DNA of 32,483 nucleotides from an uncultured Prevotella sp. (GCA_900318395.1 ONKL01000039.1:1-32483); one strand, 5' to 3'. Positions 1 through 8,370 are shown, counted from the stretch's first letter. The notes: a model not told the origin generated them from the letters alone. Translations and numbers: made by a program.

Positions 1-1
1 T

Positions 2-712
2 ATGGGACAACCGATGGATATCAAGACCCTCGTAGAGGTGTTGAAGCGTCAAGGACGAGCTCTTATGCTTCCGGGTATGACAGACCACTCTAAGTTAGGT
101 GTGGATGAACAAAGCCTAACTGCACTGTTGGAGATGGCATACCGAAAACAAGTTGCCATGCGCAGAGTTGCATATGTTCCCAACAACCTGACCAGTGGTG
201 CCATTAAAAAGCTTGCCCATTTCCTGACAGATGGTGGTGATAACCGCTTTATGATCGTACTGGACGGCAGTACTGCCACCGGTAAGACAACACTGATGAC
301 AGCTATGCGACAAGCCTTGCGCTGGCTGACAGACCATAGGCTGGTGTCAGATGATGTCGGATTGAGAATCCTTGATGCTACCAAGATCTGCACATTGATG
401 GACTCCAGCAGAGATTGGAACGAATTGTTAAGCTGGCCGTCGTACCTCGGCATTGAAGACCTGGGCTGTGAGCCTGCAGAGATTCTGAGATGGGGCAATC
501 CCCTCTATCCAGTACGAGAACTTATCACAGAGCGTTATAAATTACGCCTTCCCATGGTGGTGAGTACCAACCTCGACAGTGACCAACTGAGAGAGCATCT
601 TGGCCTAAGGATAGTGTCCAGAATGAACGAGATGGCTTTCTATATCCACTTCGAAAATGAAGACTTCCGCAAGCTGGCATGGTACAGTCACCATCCAGAA
701 GCGAAAAACTAA
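2..712 (+). CDS. DnaC-type helicase loader / IstB-like AAA+ ATPase
   Basis: AAA+ ATPase of about 236 aa, probably loading a replicative helicase or acting in replication of the element. A Walker A motif (GSTATGKTT, residues 89-97) is followed by a Walker B-like LGIEDLG, a sensor-1-like STN (in MVVSTNLD) and a late RIVSRM resembling the arginine-finger region of DnaC/IstB ATPases. The N-terminal 75 residues have no motif I recognise. The ATG is at the very edge of the window; a second ATG at 14 (MDIKTL) is equally possible and the gene may begin upstream. It is followed by two unrecognised genes in the same direction. An IstB transposition helper is the alternative, but no transposase is visible nearby. 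Confidence 0.7.
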   Translation: MGQPMDIKTLVEVLKRQGRALMLPGMTDHSKLGVDEQSLTALLEMAYRKQVAMRRVAYVPNNLTSGAIKKLAHFLTDGGDNRFMIVLDGSTATGKTTLMTAMRQALRWLTDHRLVSDDVGLRILDATKICTLMDSSRDWNELLSWPSYLGIEDLGCEPAEILRWGNPLYPVRELITERYKLRLPMVVSTNLDSDQLREHLGLRIVSRMNEMAFYIHFENEDFRKLAWYSHHPEAKN

Positions 713-790
713 GTGTGAAAAAGCGACGAATGAAAAATGAATGATGATAAAGGTGTACAACGAAAAGATAATAACAAATAAAACTATACA

Positions 791-1249
791 ATGAAAGAAC
801 TTAGTCCAGAAAAGAAGCTCCGATTGGAAAAACTGGAGCTATTAACCTATGATGTTGAAGTGGGCAATACCCACATAGTGCGAAAGGTGAAAGGAACGAA
901 GCTCAATGCAGCTTTCCTGTTAGGCGAGTTGAGCGATAACAGACGAACAATGATAGTCCGCCAGGTAGAAAACGACCGAAGACCGGTGAGAGTAGAGAAC
1001 AAAAACTATGAGGATGTGCTCAGAAACATTCTTATCGGTTATATCCAGAGCAAGCGTTGTAAACTACCGTTCAATGAGGACTTTGCCTGTGAGCGACTAT
1101 CGCTGAAATCATGGCCAAAAGACTATATCGATGGCTTTATACCTAATGACTTCCGTGTGCAACCAACCTTTCTTGATGAGTTGGCGAGAATGATAAGCAT
1201 TCATGTGACAGCCAATTTCCTGTCAAAACCGCACAAAGAAGCAGCATGA
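791..1249 (+). CDS. hypothetical protein, small and charged
   Basis: I do not recognise this 152-aa protein. It has no signal peptide and no membrane segment. It is mixed-charge with several basic stretches (SPEKKLRLEKLELL at the start; RRTMIVRQVENDRRPVRVE in the middle), consistent with a soluble, possibly nucleic-acid-associated protein. It lies 78 bases after the DnaC-like ATPase and its TGA is one base from the next ATG, so translation is probably coupled with the downstream gene. A role in replication of the element is only inferred from position. Confidence 0.55.
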   Translation: MKELSPEKKLRLEKLELLTYDVEVGNTHIVRKVKGTKLNAAFLLGELSDNRRTMIVRQVENDRRPVRVENKNYEDVLRNILIGYIQSKRCKLPFNEDFACERLSLKSWPKDYIDGFIPNDFRVQPTFLDELARMISIHVTANFLSKPHKEAA

Positions 1250-1250
1250 T

Positions 1251-2069
1251 ATGATAAATATTTACCAAATTATAAATAGCAAAAACATGACAGTTAATCT
1301 ATTATCTTCCGAAAAGGAATTCGAAGACTATTGTCTAGGTGCTTTTAAGAGCATGTTGCATGGTGAAATGTTTCCGTACAGTTTGCGAGGAACATACCAC
1401 CTAGTGTTTAACTCGTGGGATGATGCTGTGAATGAGCTTCAAAAAAACGGTGCTGAGGGCTACTCCTATCAGGAGAATCCCGAAGACGATGACTACCTTC
1501 TCAGTTTGCACGGCTTTACCCAGCATATAGTGATGCAGGATAAGACGCTGGAACTACTTGCCCGTTTCTGTGATACGACATACAGGCAGCAGATGGCCAT
1601 CTTTGACATCCCGGTACGTTTTGAGACCAGATGCGAGAAGAAAGCAGATGGTAAGTCGAGAATTGTGCAGATACCCATCAAGGATATTATGCCAAAGGGA
1701 TTTGATAAACACCATGAAGGATTCGCATCCTGCTGTGGTGACCTGTATGCCAAGACTTGCTTTGACAAGTTTCTGCAGGAGTCAGGCTTTTCAGTGAACA
1801 CCGCAACTGTTGCCGCAGCTTATGGTATGCCAGAAGAGGGACTGCTGTGTACATTAAAGCAGAACGACGTCATCATAGATAACGATGATGATGCAGGCTG
1901 GGAACTGGCAGAGGCATTAAAGAACTCAAATTTAATTATAGAGAAGATGGATGTTGACGGAATGCCAGAAAAACAGTGGACTTACAAAGGACTCTACTTT
2001 ATTTGGTTGTTACTCACCACGAACTGTTCAGTCAGACCATGCTGTGACAGAAACTGCTGTGAGGATTGA
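1251..2069 (+). CDS. hypothetical protein, 272 aa
   Basis: Not recognised. A soluble protein without signal peptide or membrane helices, rich in Asp/Glu (for example ENPEDDDYLLSLHG and NDDDAGWELAEALK), with a cysteine-rich end (CSVRPCCDRNCCED). The ATG at 1251 follows the upstream stop at once; a second ATG at 1287 (MTVNLL) is an alternative. It is the last gene of the first transcription unit: a rho-independent hairpin begins 35 bases after its stop. The cysteine cluster at the extreme C-terminus could bind metal, but no standard spacing is present. Confidence 0.55.
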   Translation: MINIYQIINSKNMTVNLLSSEKEFEDYCLGAFKSMLHGEMFPYSLRGTYHLVFNSWDDAVNELQKNGAEGYSYQENPEDDDYLLSLHGFTQHIVMQDKTLELLARFCDTTYRQQMAIFDIPVRFETRCEKKADGKSRIVQIPIKDIMPKGFDKHHEGFASCCGDLYAKTCFDKFLQESGFSVNTATVAAAYGMPEEGLLCTLKQNDVIIDNDDDAGWELAEALKNSNLIIEKMDVDGMPEKQWTYKGLYFIWLLLTTNCSVRPCCDRNCCED

Positions 2070-2104
2070 GAATCATACGATTTGTTTTTAATATAAAAAG
2101 GAAG

Positions 2105-2134
2105 ACGCTGGCTCGTGAGGGTCAGCGTTTTTTT
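2105..2134 (+). terminator. rho-independent terminator of the first operon
   Basis: ACGCTG (2105-2110) pairs with CAGCGT (2123-2128), with an inner CTC/GAG pair in the loop region, followed directly by a run of seven T. It separates the upstream genes from the tra operon promoter. Confidence 0.8.
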
Positions 2135-2187
2135 GTGTCTGATGGAGTAGGAGGGAATGAAAAGTATATAAAGCTGATAAAAGTGTA

Positions 2188-2216
2188 TTTCGGTTGGAAT
2201 ATTATCTATAATTTTG
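2188..2216 (+). promoter_or_regulatory. Bacteroidetes-type promoter for the tra operon
   Basis: A -7 element TAATTTTG (2209-2216) matches the Bacteroidetes consensus TAnnTTTG. A weak -33 partner, TTTC (2188-2191, consensus TTTG), lies 17 bases upstream. It sits between the terminator at 2105-2134 and the first gene of the tra operon (ATG 2263), leaving a leader of about 40 bases. Confidence 0.65.
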
Positions 2217-2262
2217 CAGCCGAATTCAGGAAAACAACGAAACACACGAAAAAGGAAATACT

Positions 2263-2610
2263 ATGAAATTCACAACACTATTGACAATTATCATCATGGG
2301 CTATGTCATCTATTACGCCTATCAGATTATTCACGACCTGTTCTTTACTAAGGGTGTGCTGTCTGATGAGCTGCACATAGAGGAAGAGGTGGACATCACG
2401 GGCGAGGTAGAGAAATACCAGCCTGTCAAAGTCAGCAGGGATGACATTCCTTTGACGAAGACATCCACCAAGGAGGAAACCTATCAGGATGACGGACTCA
2501 CCCAGATGTGCGGTGGCTACACCATTGATGAGCTGCACAATGCCCTCAGAGAGGAGCATGACAATCCAGGCAGCACAGCCCTGAAAGATGTGATGAAGCT
2601 TTACGAATAA
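2263..2610 (+). CDS. small membrane-anchored protein at the head of the tra operon
   Basis: A 115-aa protein with one N-terminal membrane helix (about residues 4-27, LLTIIIMGYVIYYAYQII), then an acidic soluble domain (EEEVDITGEVEKYQPVKVS). I do not recognise the family. As the first gene behind the tra promoter and just before traE it occupies the traC/traD position of CTnDOT-type operons, so an inner-membrane accessory role in transfer is likely, but this rests on context only. Confidence 0.6.
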   Translation: MKFTTLLTIIIMGYVIYYAYQIIHDLFFTKGVLSDELHIEEEVDITGEVEKYQPVKVSRDDIPLTKTSTKEETYQDDGLTQMCGGYTIDELHNALREEHDNPGSTALKDVMKLYE

Positions 2611-2698
2611 GACCTATACCTTACGGGATAAACATGAAAAACACACAATCCCACTTTAAGATTTTCAAAAAAACAAGTAAAACAATGAAAAACACACT

Positions 2699-2788
2699 AT
2701 GCAGAAAAACTGGAGCAAGCTCTGCTCCCTTTTGAAGTCATGTAAGACGAAACTGTCTTACCAAGGATTGAGACTCGCCCAGCTTGGC
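2699..2788 (+). other. displaced 5' part of traE (likely signal-peptide coding frame)
   Basis: An ATG at 2699 opens a frame reading MQKNWSKLCSLL, then KTKLSYQGLRLAQLG. This basic start leading into a hydrophobic run is what a DUF4134/TraE precursor normally has. It runs out of frame with the body of TraE: skipping one G near 2786-2788 (ttggcg) would join it to ALMLMMSTGYAMADAG and recreate a full signal peptide. In the TraE frame the nearest upstream stop is TGA at 2769. I read this as a one-base frameshift, real or from sequencing. Confidence 0.5.
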
Positions 2789-3062
2789 GTTAATGTTGAT
2801 GATGAGCACGGGCTATGCTATGGCTGATGCCGGATCGAGTGCCATCACTGGAGCCGTCGGCACTTTCAAGGGCTACATCGAGCCTGTGCGTAACCTCCTC
2901 TATGTGATTGCCGCAGTGGTCAGCATCATCGGAGCCTTCAACGTCTTTTATAAGATGAATAACGGCGACCAGGATGTCAAGAAGACCATTATGATGACCA
3001 TTGGTGGTTGTGCCGCTCTGGTAGCGATGGCTGTTGCACTGCCTAAGTTCTTCGGCTATTAA
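2784..3062 (+). CDS. traE: TraE-like conjugation protein (DUF4134), 5' end apparently frameshifted
   Basis: Body of a DUF4134 protein, in the VirB2-like pilin position of the Bacteroidetes type IV secretion system. The end of a signal peptide (MLMMSTGYAMA, cleavage after AMA) is followed by the typical DUF4134 mature part: a first helix region IEPVRNLLYVIAAVVSIIGAFNVF, the polar MNNGDQDVKKTI, and a second helix GCAALVAMAVALP. As it stands the frame can start only at TTG 2784 or ATG 2793, giving a signal peptide without its basic n-region. The missing residues seem to lie in another frame from 2699. Followed by traF after 4 bases if that gene starts at 3067. Confidence 0.75.
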   Translation: MALMLMMSTGYAMADAGSSAITGAVGTFKGYIEPVRNLLYVIAAVVSIIGAFNVFYKMNNGDQDVKKTIMMTIGGCAALVAMAVALPKFFGY

Positions 3063-3093
3063 GCGTATGGAAACGAACTATGCCGGTTAGTTT

Positions 3094-3321
3094 ATGGGCA
3101 TTCGGGGAAGGTTTATCCTCATTGCCGCAGCCACCTTTGGCGTCTCATTCCTCGGTTTCATTGCAGGGTATGTCCTCTTCGGACTGGGCATTGCCCTGCT
3201 GATTCTGGGGGTGAGTGCCGGAGGCGGACTGCTTACCATCTATGTGAAGCAGCGACAGGGACTGCATACCAAGCGACGGGACAAAGGCGTACAACATTAT
3301 CACCATCTGTATGAGCGTTAG
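3094..3321 (+). CDS. traF: TraF-like conjugation protein (DUF4133), in-frame TAG near the 5' end
   Basis: Small two-helix inner-membrane protein in the VirB3-like position: hydrophobic segments about residues 7-26 and 28-48, then a basic tail (KQRQGLHTKRRDKGVQHYHH). The first usable ATG is 3094. However, the same frame starts with ATG 3067, four bases after the traE stop, and reads METNYAG, then TAG at 3088, then F and the annotated start. The N-terminal segment before GIRGRFI is normal in this family, so the TAG looks like a nonsense change. The 3' end overlaps traG by 11 bases, which suggests coupled translation. Confidence 0.7.
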   Translation: MGIRGRFILIAAATFGVSFLGFIAGYVLFGLGIALLILGVSAGGGLLTIYVKQRQGLHTKRRDKGVQHYHHLYER

Positions 3322-6184
3322 GAAAAACACACTGGACGGACTCTTTTCGGGCATCGAGGACATTACCGATGCACGGGGAAAGGTTGTGAATACCGTGCTG
3401 TATAGCAAGGCAGGCAACTACAGTTCTATCTTCGAGATAGAGAACCCTGTACAGCAGTACTGTACCGATGCAGACCAGTACTATGCCTTTATGAACGTGC
3501 TGGATCATATCCTCCAGACACTCGGTGAGGGCTATGCCCTGCAGAAGCAGGATATCTTCTGCAGGCAGGCTTTCCATCATGATATTACTCCTGGGATGGA
3601 ATTCCTGACGGAGAGCTACTTCCGCTATTATGAGGGCAGACCCTATACTGAGATCCGTACCTTTATCATTATTACCCAGGAAACCAGAAAGAACACCTTT
3701 GTTGCCTACGACCCGAAGAAGTGGGCCGAGTTTAATAACAAGGTGCAGAAGGTGAAGGATATTCTGGAGGAGAAGGGCTTGCCCCATCATCTGTTAGGCA
3801 GACAGGAGATAGACGAGTATCTGCATCGCTTCATGGCCTTTGACTTCAAGAAAGGACCATTTGGGATGACCAACCTGAAATGTAGTGATGAGAGTCTTAG
3901 GATGGGCGACAGAACGGTTAAGAGCTTTTCGTTGGTCGATATTGATGTGATTGACCTGCCGACAATTATCCATCCCGTGCAGACCAAGCCTATCAACGGC
4001 TATCCTGTGAGCACCGATTTGCTGTCGTTTCTCTCGTCTGTGCCATTGGCCGATTGTGTGGTCTATAACCAGGTGATACAGATACCAGCCCAGCGTAAGG
4101 AACGTCAGCGGTTGATAGGTAAGTCGAAGCGCCATGCCTCGATGCCAGACCCCAGCAACAGGGTTGCCAAGGCTGATATCGACGAGGTGCTGGATGTGCT
4201 TGCCACGGAGCAGAAGACGATGGTATGGACAAACTTCAATATCCTTGTGTCCTGCAAGCCGGAGCATCTGACGAAGGTGACCTCCTATCTGGAAACACGG
4301 CTCTTTGAGGTGGGTATTGCCCCATCGAAGAGTGCCTATAACCAGTTGGAACTCTTTTGCTGTTCCTTTCCCGGCAATGCCTATAGCTTTAATAAGGACT
4401 ATGACCTGTTTCTGACTTTGCAGGACTCGGCCCTGTGCCTCTTTTATAAGGAGCGGATGAAGCATGACGAGGTGACACCGTTGAAGGTGTATTATACCGA
4501 CAGACAGGGTGTGCCCGTAGCCATCGACTTTACGGGTAAGGAAGGTGAACTGAAGCTTACGAATAACAGTAACTTCTTCTGTTTAGGCCCATCAGGTAGC
4601 GGTAAGAGTTTCTCGACCAATACCGTGGTGCGCCAGTTGATAGAGCAGTGTACCGATGTCGTGATGGTTGATACGGGTGACTCGTATGAGGGAATCTGTG
4701 GTTATTTCCACGGTACTTATATCTCGTATAGCAAGGAGCATCCCATCTCGATGAATCCTTTCAAAGTGAGTGACGTGGAGTACCAGCAGAACTTCGGTGA
4801 GAAGAAAAACTTCCTGAAGTCCCTCATCTTCCAGATCTTTAAGGGAAACAAAGCACCCGAGAAGCTGGAGGACACCATTATTGATACCGTGCTGAACGAG
4901 TATTATGATGCGTACTTCCATCCTTTCACAGGTTATACCAATGAAGAGAAGGAAGAGCTGAGGAAGCAGCTATTGCTCGCTGATAAGCGTAACGGTAAGT
5001 ATGGGGAGTATATCGAGGCGATTGAGAAGGATGAGGATGTAAGCCTCACCCCCGACCCCTCTCCAAACAGCGAGGGGAGTATTGATACCTATAGCGAGGA
5101 TGAGAAGGCTCACCATGCGAAGGTGCAGCGCGTGATTGAGAAGTTGCATAACCTGGCTAATGACCAAAGTGCCAGTGCGGGTGAGCGGGAGCATGCCAAC
5201 AACCAGCTGATGCGCCTGATGCCGGAGCTGATAGAAGGTCATTATCTGATGAAGATAGACCAGCGGATTGACCGTATGGAGCGACAGAAACGCGACTTGA
5301 AGGTTAGCCATCTGAGTTTTGACACCTTCTATGAATTTGCCTGTGAGCGTATTCCGCAGATGATGCAGGAGAAGGGAATCGATTTCCCCATCAATGAGTT
5401 TGCCGCCATCTTGGAACCCTTCCATAAGGGCGGTAAGATGGACACCATCCTCAATAACGATATGGACTTAAACCTCTTTGATGAGAAGTTCATCGTGTTT
5501 GAGATTGATAAAATCAAGGATGACCCTGTGCTCTTTCCCATCGTGGTATTGATTATCATGGATGTGTTCCTGCAGAAGATGCGTATCAAGAAAGGACGTA
5601 AGGCTTTGATTATCGAAGAAGCGTGGAAGGCCATTTCTTCGCCGACGATGGCAGAGTATATCAAGTATCTGTATAAGACTGTGCGAAAGTTCCACGGCAT
5701 TGCAGGCGTGGTGACCCAGGAACTCGGTGATGTGATAGATTCGCCCATCGTAAAAGAGGCCATCATCAACAACTCCGACATCAAGATATTGCTGGATCAG
5801 AGCAAGTTCAAAGACAGGTATGATGAGATTGCTGCCATTCTCGGTATCACAGACGTACAGCGGCAGCAGATCTTTACGATTAACTCGCTGGATAACCACG
5901 AGGGACGTAACTACTTCAAGGAAGTCTGGATATGCCGCGGACAGAGTTCAGATGTCTATGGCGTGGAAGAACCGCCGGAGTGCTATATGGCCTATACGAC
6001 GGAACGTGCCGAGAAAGAAGCCTTGAAGATATATATCAAACATTATGGAGGTGATACCGTTGAGGGCATCAGGCACTTCTGTAGGGATATGGAAAAGGCT
6101 GGACTGACGGGTAAGTATCTGAAGTTCGCTAATAAGGTTAACCAGGAACAAAAAGTAATGGAACTATGGGGAAAGACAGCATAA
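3311..6184 (+). CDS. traG: TraG conjugative ATPase (VirB4 family)
   Basis: The 957-aa ATPase that energises assembly of the type IV secretion channel at the inner membrane. A VirB4-like N-terminal region is followed by Walker A GPSGSGKS (426-433) and Walker B LIIEEAW (Glu769-Glu770), the usual VirB4/TraC signature, then a conserved IVKEAIINNSDIKILL segment. It is longer than the roughly 830 aa I expect for Bacteroidetes TraG. Extra length lies in a charged region around residues 560-650, which contains LTPDPSPNSEGS (579-590), the translation of a Bacteroidetes palindromic repeat. It overlaps traF by 11 bases and the next gene by 19 bases. Confidence 0.93.
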   Translation: MSVRKNTLDGLFSGIEDITDARGKVVNTVLYSKAGNYSSIFEIENPVQQYCTDADQYYAFMNVLDHILQTLGEGYALQKQDIFCRQAFHHDITPGMEFLTESYFRYYEGRPYTEIRTFIIITQETRKNTFVAYDPKKWAEFNNKVQKVKDILEEKGLPHHLLGRQEIDEYLHRFMAFDFKKGPFGMTNLKCSDESLRMGDRTVKSFSLVDIDVIDLPTIIHPVQTKPINGYPVSTDLLSFLSSVPLADCVVYNQVIQIPAQRKERQRLIGKSKRHASMPDPSNRVAKADIDEVLDVLATEQKTMVWTNFNILVSCKPEHLTKVTSYLETRLFEVGIAPSKSAYNQLELFCCSFPGNAYSFNKDYDLFLTLQDSALCLFYKERMKHDEVTPLKVYYTDRQGVPVAIDFTGKEGELKLTNNSNFFCLGPSGSGKSFSTNTVVRQLIEQCTDVVMVDTGDSYEGICGYFHGTYISYSKEHPISMNPFKVSDVEYQQNFGEKKNFLKSLIFQIFKGNKAPEKLEDTIIDTVLNEYYDAYFHPFTGYTNEEKEELRKQLLLADKRNGKYGEYIEAIEKDEDVSLTPDPSPNSEGSIDTYSEDEKAHHAKVQRVIEKLHNLANDQSASAGEREHANNQLMRLMPELIEGHYLMKIDQRIDRMERQKRDLKVSHLSFDTFYEFACERIPQMMQEKGIDFPINEFAAILEPFHKGGKMDTILNNDMDLNLFDEKFIVFEIDKIKDDPVLFPIVVLIIMDVFLQKMRIKKGRKALIIEEAWKAISSPTMAEYIKYLYKTVRKFHGIAGVVTQELGDVIDSPIVKEAIINNSDIKILLDQSKFKDRYDEIAAILGITDVQRQQIFTINSLDNHEGRNYFKEVWICRGQSSDVYGVEEPPECYMAYTTERAEKEALKIYIKHYGGDTVEGIRHFCRDMEKAGLTGKYLKFANKVNQEQKVMELWGKTA
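5044..5079 (+). repeat. Bacteroidetes palindromic repeat inserted in frame in traG
   Basis: The segment CTCACCCCCGACCCCTC ... GAGGGGAG contains an inverted repeat (CCCCTC 5056-5061 with GAGGGG 5072-5077). This is the familiar Bacteroidetes dispersed repeat whose translation is L-T-P-x-P-S-P-x-x-E-G. It is in frame and adds about 12 residues to TraG between the Walker A and B motifs. Confidence 0.7.
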
Positions 6185-6942
6185 GGAAACAAGTAACAAG
6201 GCTGACAGCTCTGCTGCTTGCTGTACTCATCAGTACGCAGCATGCCAATGCCTACTGGCGATGGAACTATGACTGGAAGACAGTGATACAGGTAGGTGCG
6301 AACACCTCTGCTGCCTCTGCTGTTGAGGAAGCACATAATGTCACCCTTGACGAGCAGCGGAAAAAACAGGAGCGCATTGCCGAGTACACCACCGCTATCC
6401 ATCTGATTCGGGAACTGTACAAGCAGTCGATGCAGAATACGGGTGGCTTCGGTCAGGAGAGTGCGTACTATAGGCTAATCGGTGAGAATGCCCTCTATAT
6501 TGTGACCAATATCCCTGTAGCCGTGAGCTGGCTCACGAAGAAACCGCATATTAACCTGCCACTCTGTATGAATGAGATCAGTAATATGACCATGAAGACT
6601 GAGCAGTGTATTGCGGGATTCGTGAATATTGTGAACAATGGGCATGTCAAATCGCCCTTGAAGGACAATTCGCTGATACCAGGTGGAGGTGGCAGAGCAA
6701 ACATTGGCAAAGATGACGGCTATAACTTCATGTCGAGAGCTGACCGAATGGGTATGGCCAATGACATTCTGGAGGACTTGGTGATTGTACGCAATAATCT
6801 GGACTATCTCATCTTCATCTGCCAGACAAATAACGGACTGGAAGATTTGCTGATGGAACTTGACCCTGACACATGGTGTAGTGCCATGCAGATGAAGTGG
6901 TCGGTGGATGAGATTGTAAGAGGATGGGAGGACTTTGTATAG
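6166..6942 (+). CDS. secreted tra-operon protein (traH/traI region), LDPxTWC family
   Basis: A 258-aa exported protein. The N-terminus has a basic n-region and hydrophobic core (LTALLLAVLISTQ) with a cleavage site near ANA-Y, so it acts in the periplasm or is anchored there. The mature part is helical and ends in LDPDTWCSAMQMKW followed by a Trp-rich IVRGWEDFV. The same C-terminal signature occurs in the protein at 20738-21460, so the two are paralogues. The gene overlaps traG by 19 bases and lies between traG and traJ, where CTnDOT has traH/traI; VirB5-like pilus or adhesion function is inferred from position. Followed by AT-rich short repeats (6943-6976). Confidence 0.7.
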   Translation: MGKDSIRKQVTRLTALLLAVLISTQHANAYWRWNYDWKTVIQVGANTSAASAVEEAHNVTLDEQRKKQERIAEYTTAIHLIRELYKQSMQNTGGFGQESAYYRLIGENALYIVTNIPVAVSWLTKKPHINLPLCMNEISNMTMKTEQCIAGFVNIVNNGHVKSPLKDNSLIPGGGGRANIGKDDGYNFMSRADRMGMANDILEDLVIVRNNLDYLIFICQTNNGLEDLLMELDPDTWCSAMQMKWSVDEIVRGWEDFV

Positions 6943-6976
6943 TTTATAGTTGAGAGTTTATAGTTTAGAGTGAAAG

Positions 6977-7657
6977 ATGAAGAAGGTAATAATGATGATC
7001 ATGGTGGTAGGGGGGGGTATGATGAGCCCACAGATGGGACGGGCGGGAATATGGCCTAACGACCAGCCTACCATAGAGGCGCTCATTGACCAGCATAAGC
7101 AGAATATGAGTGCCGAGGACGAGAGCAATAAGCAGTTGGCAGCCAATGCCACTATCAAGGATATGGTGAAGGAAGTCTCTAAGAAATACGATGACGTAAA
7201 GACCATCCTTGATAAGAAGAGCAACGATGCACTTGCGTACCTGTCATTAGCAGCAGAGATGAGCCGCTGTGTGACGAATACCGTTAAGTTGACGAAGGAG
7301 TATAGTGAGTTTACGCAGTTTGCAGCAGCACATGCCGGGAGTAAGCCGATGGTAGCGTGGTACACGTTAGAGGCCAATAACAAGGTCTATAAGGAACTGA
7401 AGAATATCAAGAAACAGTACCTTGCCGTGGCTGCTACAGGAACGAACTTCTTCCGGGCTACTAATAAAGAGAGGATGAACATCATCTGGACACTGAACCA
7501 GAGCATCACCAATATGCGTGATGTCATCCAGCAGGCTTATATGTGGTGCGATTTGTTGGTAGGCGGATATGTTCATGAGGATCATATCTGGGAAATACTC
7601 AGCTCACCGGTATTGGAAGACATAGGGAAAACAGTAATAAACAGTTGGCCAGTATGA
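6977..7657 (+). CDS. secreted tra-operon protein (TraI/DUF4141-like position)
   Basis: A 226-aa exported protein with a Met/Val/Gly-rich signal segment (MKKVIMMIMVVGGGMM), then a mostly helical, Lys/Glu/Ala-rich domain suggestive of a coiled coil (about residues 35-100), the general look of VirB5-like proteins. No catalytic motif is visible. Its TGA overlaps the ATG of the next gene (ATGA at 7654-7657), so the two are translationally coupled. Assignment to the traI/DUF4141 type is by position and overall composition only. Confidence 0.6.
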   Translation: MKKVIMMIMVVGGGMMSPQMGRAGIWPNDQPTIEALIDQHKQNMSAEDESNKQLAANATIKDMVKEVSKKYDDVKTILDKKSNDALAYLSLAAEMSRCVTNTVKLTKEYSEFTQFAAAHAGSKPMVAWYTLEANNKVYKELKNIKKQYLAVAATGTNFFRATNKERMNIIWTLNQSITNMRDVIQQAYMWCDLLVGGYVHEDHIWEILSSPVLEDIGKTVINSWPV

Positions 7658-8328
7658 GACAGACGCTGATAATAATGACAATGGGACTGTTGCTGACTCA
7701 GACAGTGGCAGCGCAGGTGCATGACGAAGAGAAGTACTTGCAATGGCGGTCGATGGAAACCGGGCCGTTGGGATTTGAGCCGAAGTTCTACTATTGGCTG
7801 TTCCATAACAACTATGCCCATCATGAGTGGGAATGGGAGTGGCACGGATTTGAGAGCGGATTCTATCTGCATCTGAAGCCCAACAAGAGTGATGCGAAGC
7901 CTGTGGTTCCGAAACGTACCCTTGGTGCTACTACTGATTTGTGGACGAAGGAATCGACGGACTCGCAGGAAAAGGACTTCAAGCATCAGTTGGAACAAGA
8001 GACGCTGGCTGCAGCAGACCGTAGAGTTGATGCTGCCTATCAGCTTTTCAAGGATGACTTCGACAATATGCAGAACAAGATTTCCGCTGGGCTGACGTAC
8101 TGCCTGGCTAATTGCAAGGGTGATGCCTATGTCATTTCGATTGTGAATAGTCTCTCCAACCAGAACCGTTTTATTACGGAGCAGGTCAGTTATGTGCATA
8201 AGAGTTGTAACGGCTACGAGCTGGAGAATGCCAAACGTGAAGAGTGCTATATTAAGCTGAAGGCTGATATGGAGAAGGTAACACAATCGACAATAGACTT
8301 GATGCGTTACGTAGAAGTTTCTAAGTAA
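7654..8328 (+). CDS. secreted conjugation-operon protein, unrecognised family
   Basis: About 224 aa starting at ATG 7654 (MRQTLIIMTMGLLL...TVAAQ), a clear signal peptide with cleavage after VAA or AAQ. A Trp/His-rich stretch (HHEWEWEWHGFESG) is followed by a helical domain with three spaced cysteines (TYCLANC, KSCNGYE, EECYIK) that could form disulphides in the periplasm. A TTG nine bases upstream would only add three residues. It overlaps the previous gene by ATGA and sits just before traJ. Function unknown; a periplasmic channel or pilus component is inferred from context. Confidence 0.65.
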   Translation: MRQTLIIMTMGLLLTQTVAAQVHDEEKYLQWRSMETGPLGFEPKFYYWLFHNNYAHHEWEWEWHGFESGFYLHLKPNKSDAKPVVPKRTLGATTDLWTKESTDSQEKDFKHQLEQETLAAADRRVDAAYQLFKDDFDNMQNKISAGLTYCLANCKGDAYVISIVNSLSNQNRFITEQVSYVHKSCNGYELENAKREECYIKLKADMEKVTQSTIDLMRYVEVSK

Positions 8329-8370
8329 TCAAGAATTTGAGAATTAGAGAATTGAGAAAGAAGATAGAAG

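Noticed and set aside
2066-2266. Small plus-strand ORF of 66 aa
   Set aside because: It runs through the terminator hairpin and the tra promoter and has no protein-like composition; it is an open stretch by chance.
2784-2790. Programmed +1 frameshift in traE
   Set aside because: No known slippery signal with a stimulator is evident; a simple indel or sequencing error explains it better, so it is kept only as an alternative.
3088-3090. Reassignment of TAG to a sense codon (as in some phages of this phylum) to explain traF
   Set aside because: Several intact genes here end with TAG (for example at 6942, 17288 and 17631), so TAG works as a stop in this sequence.
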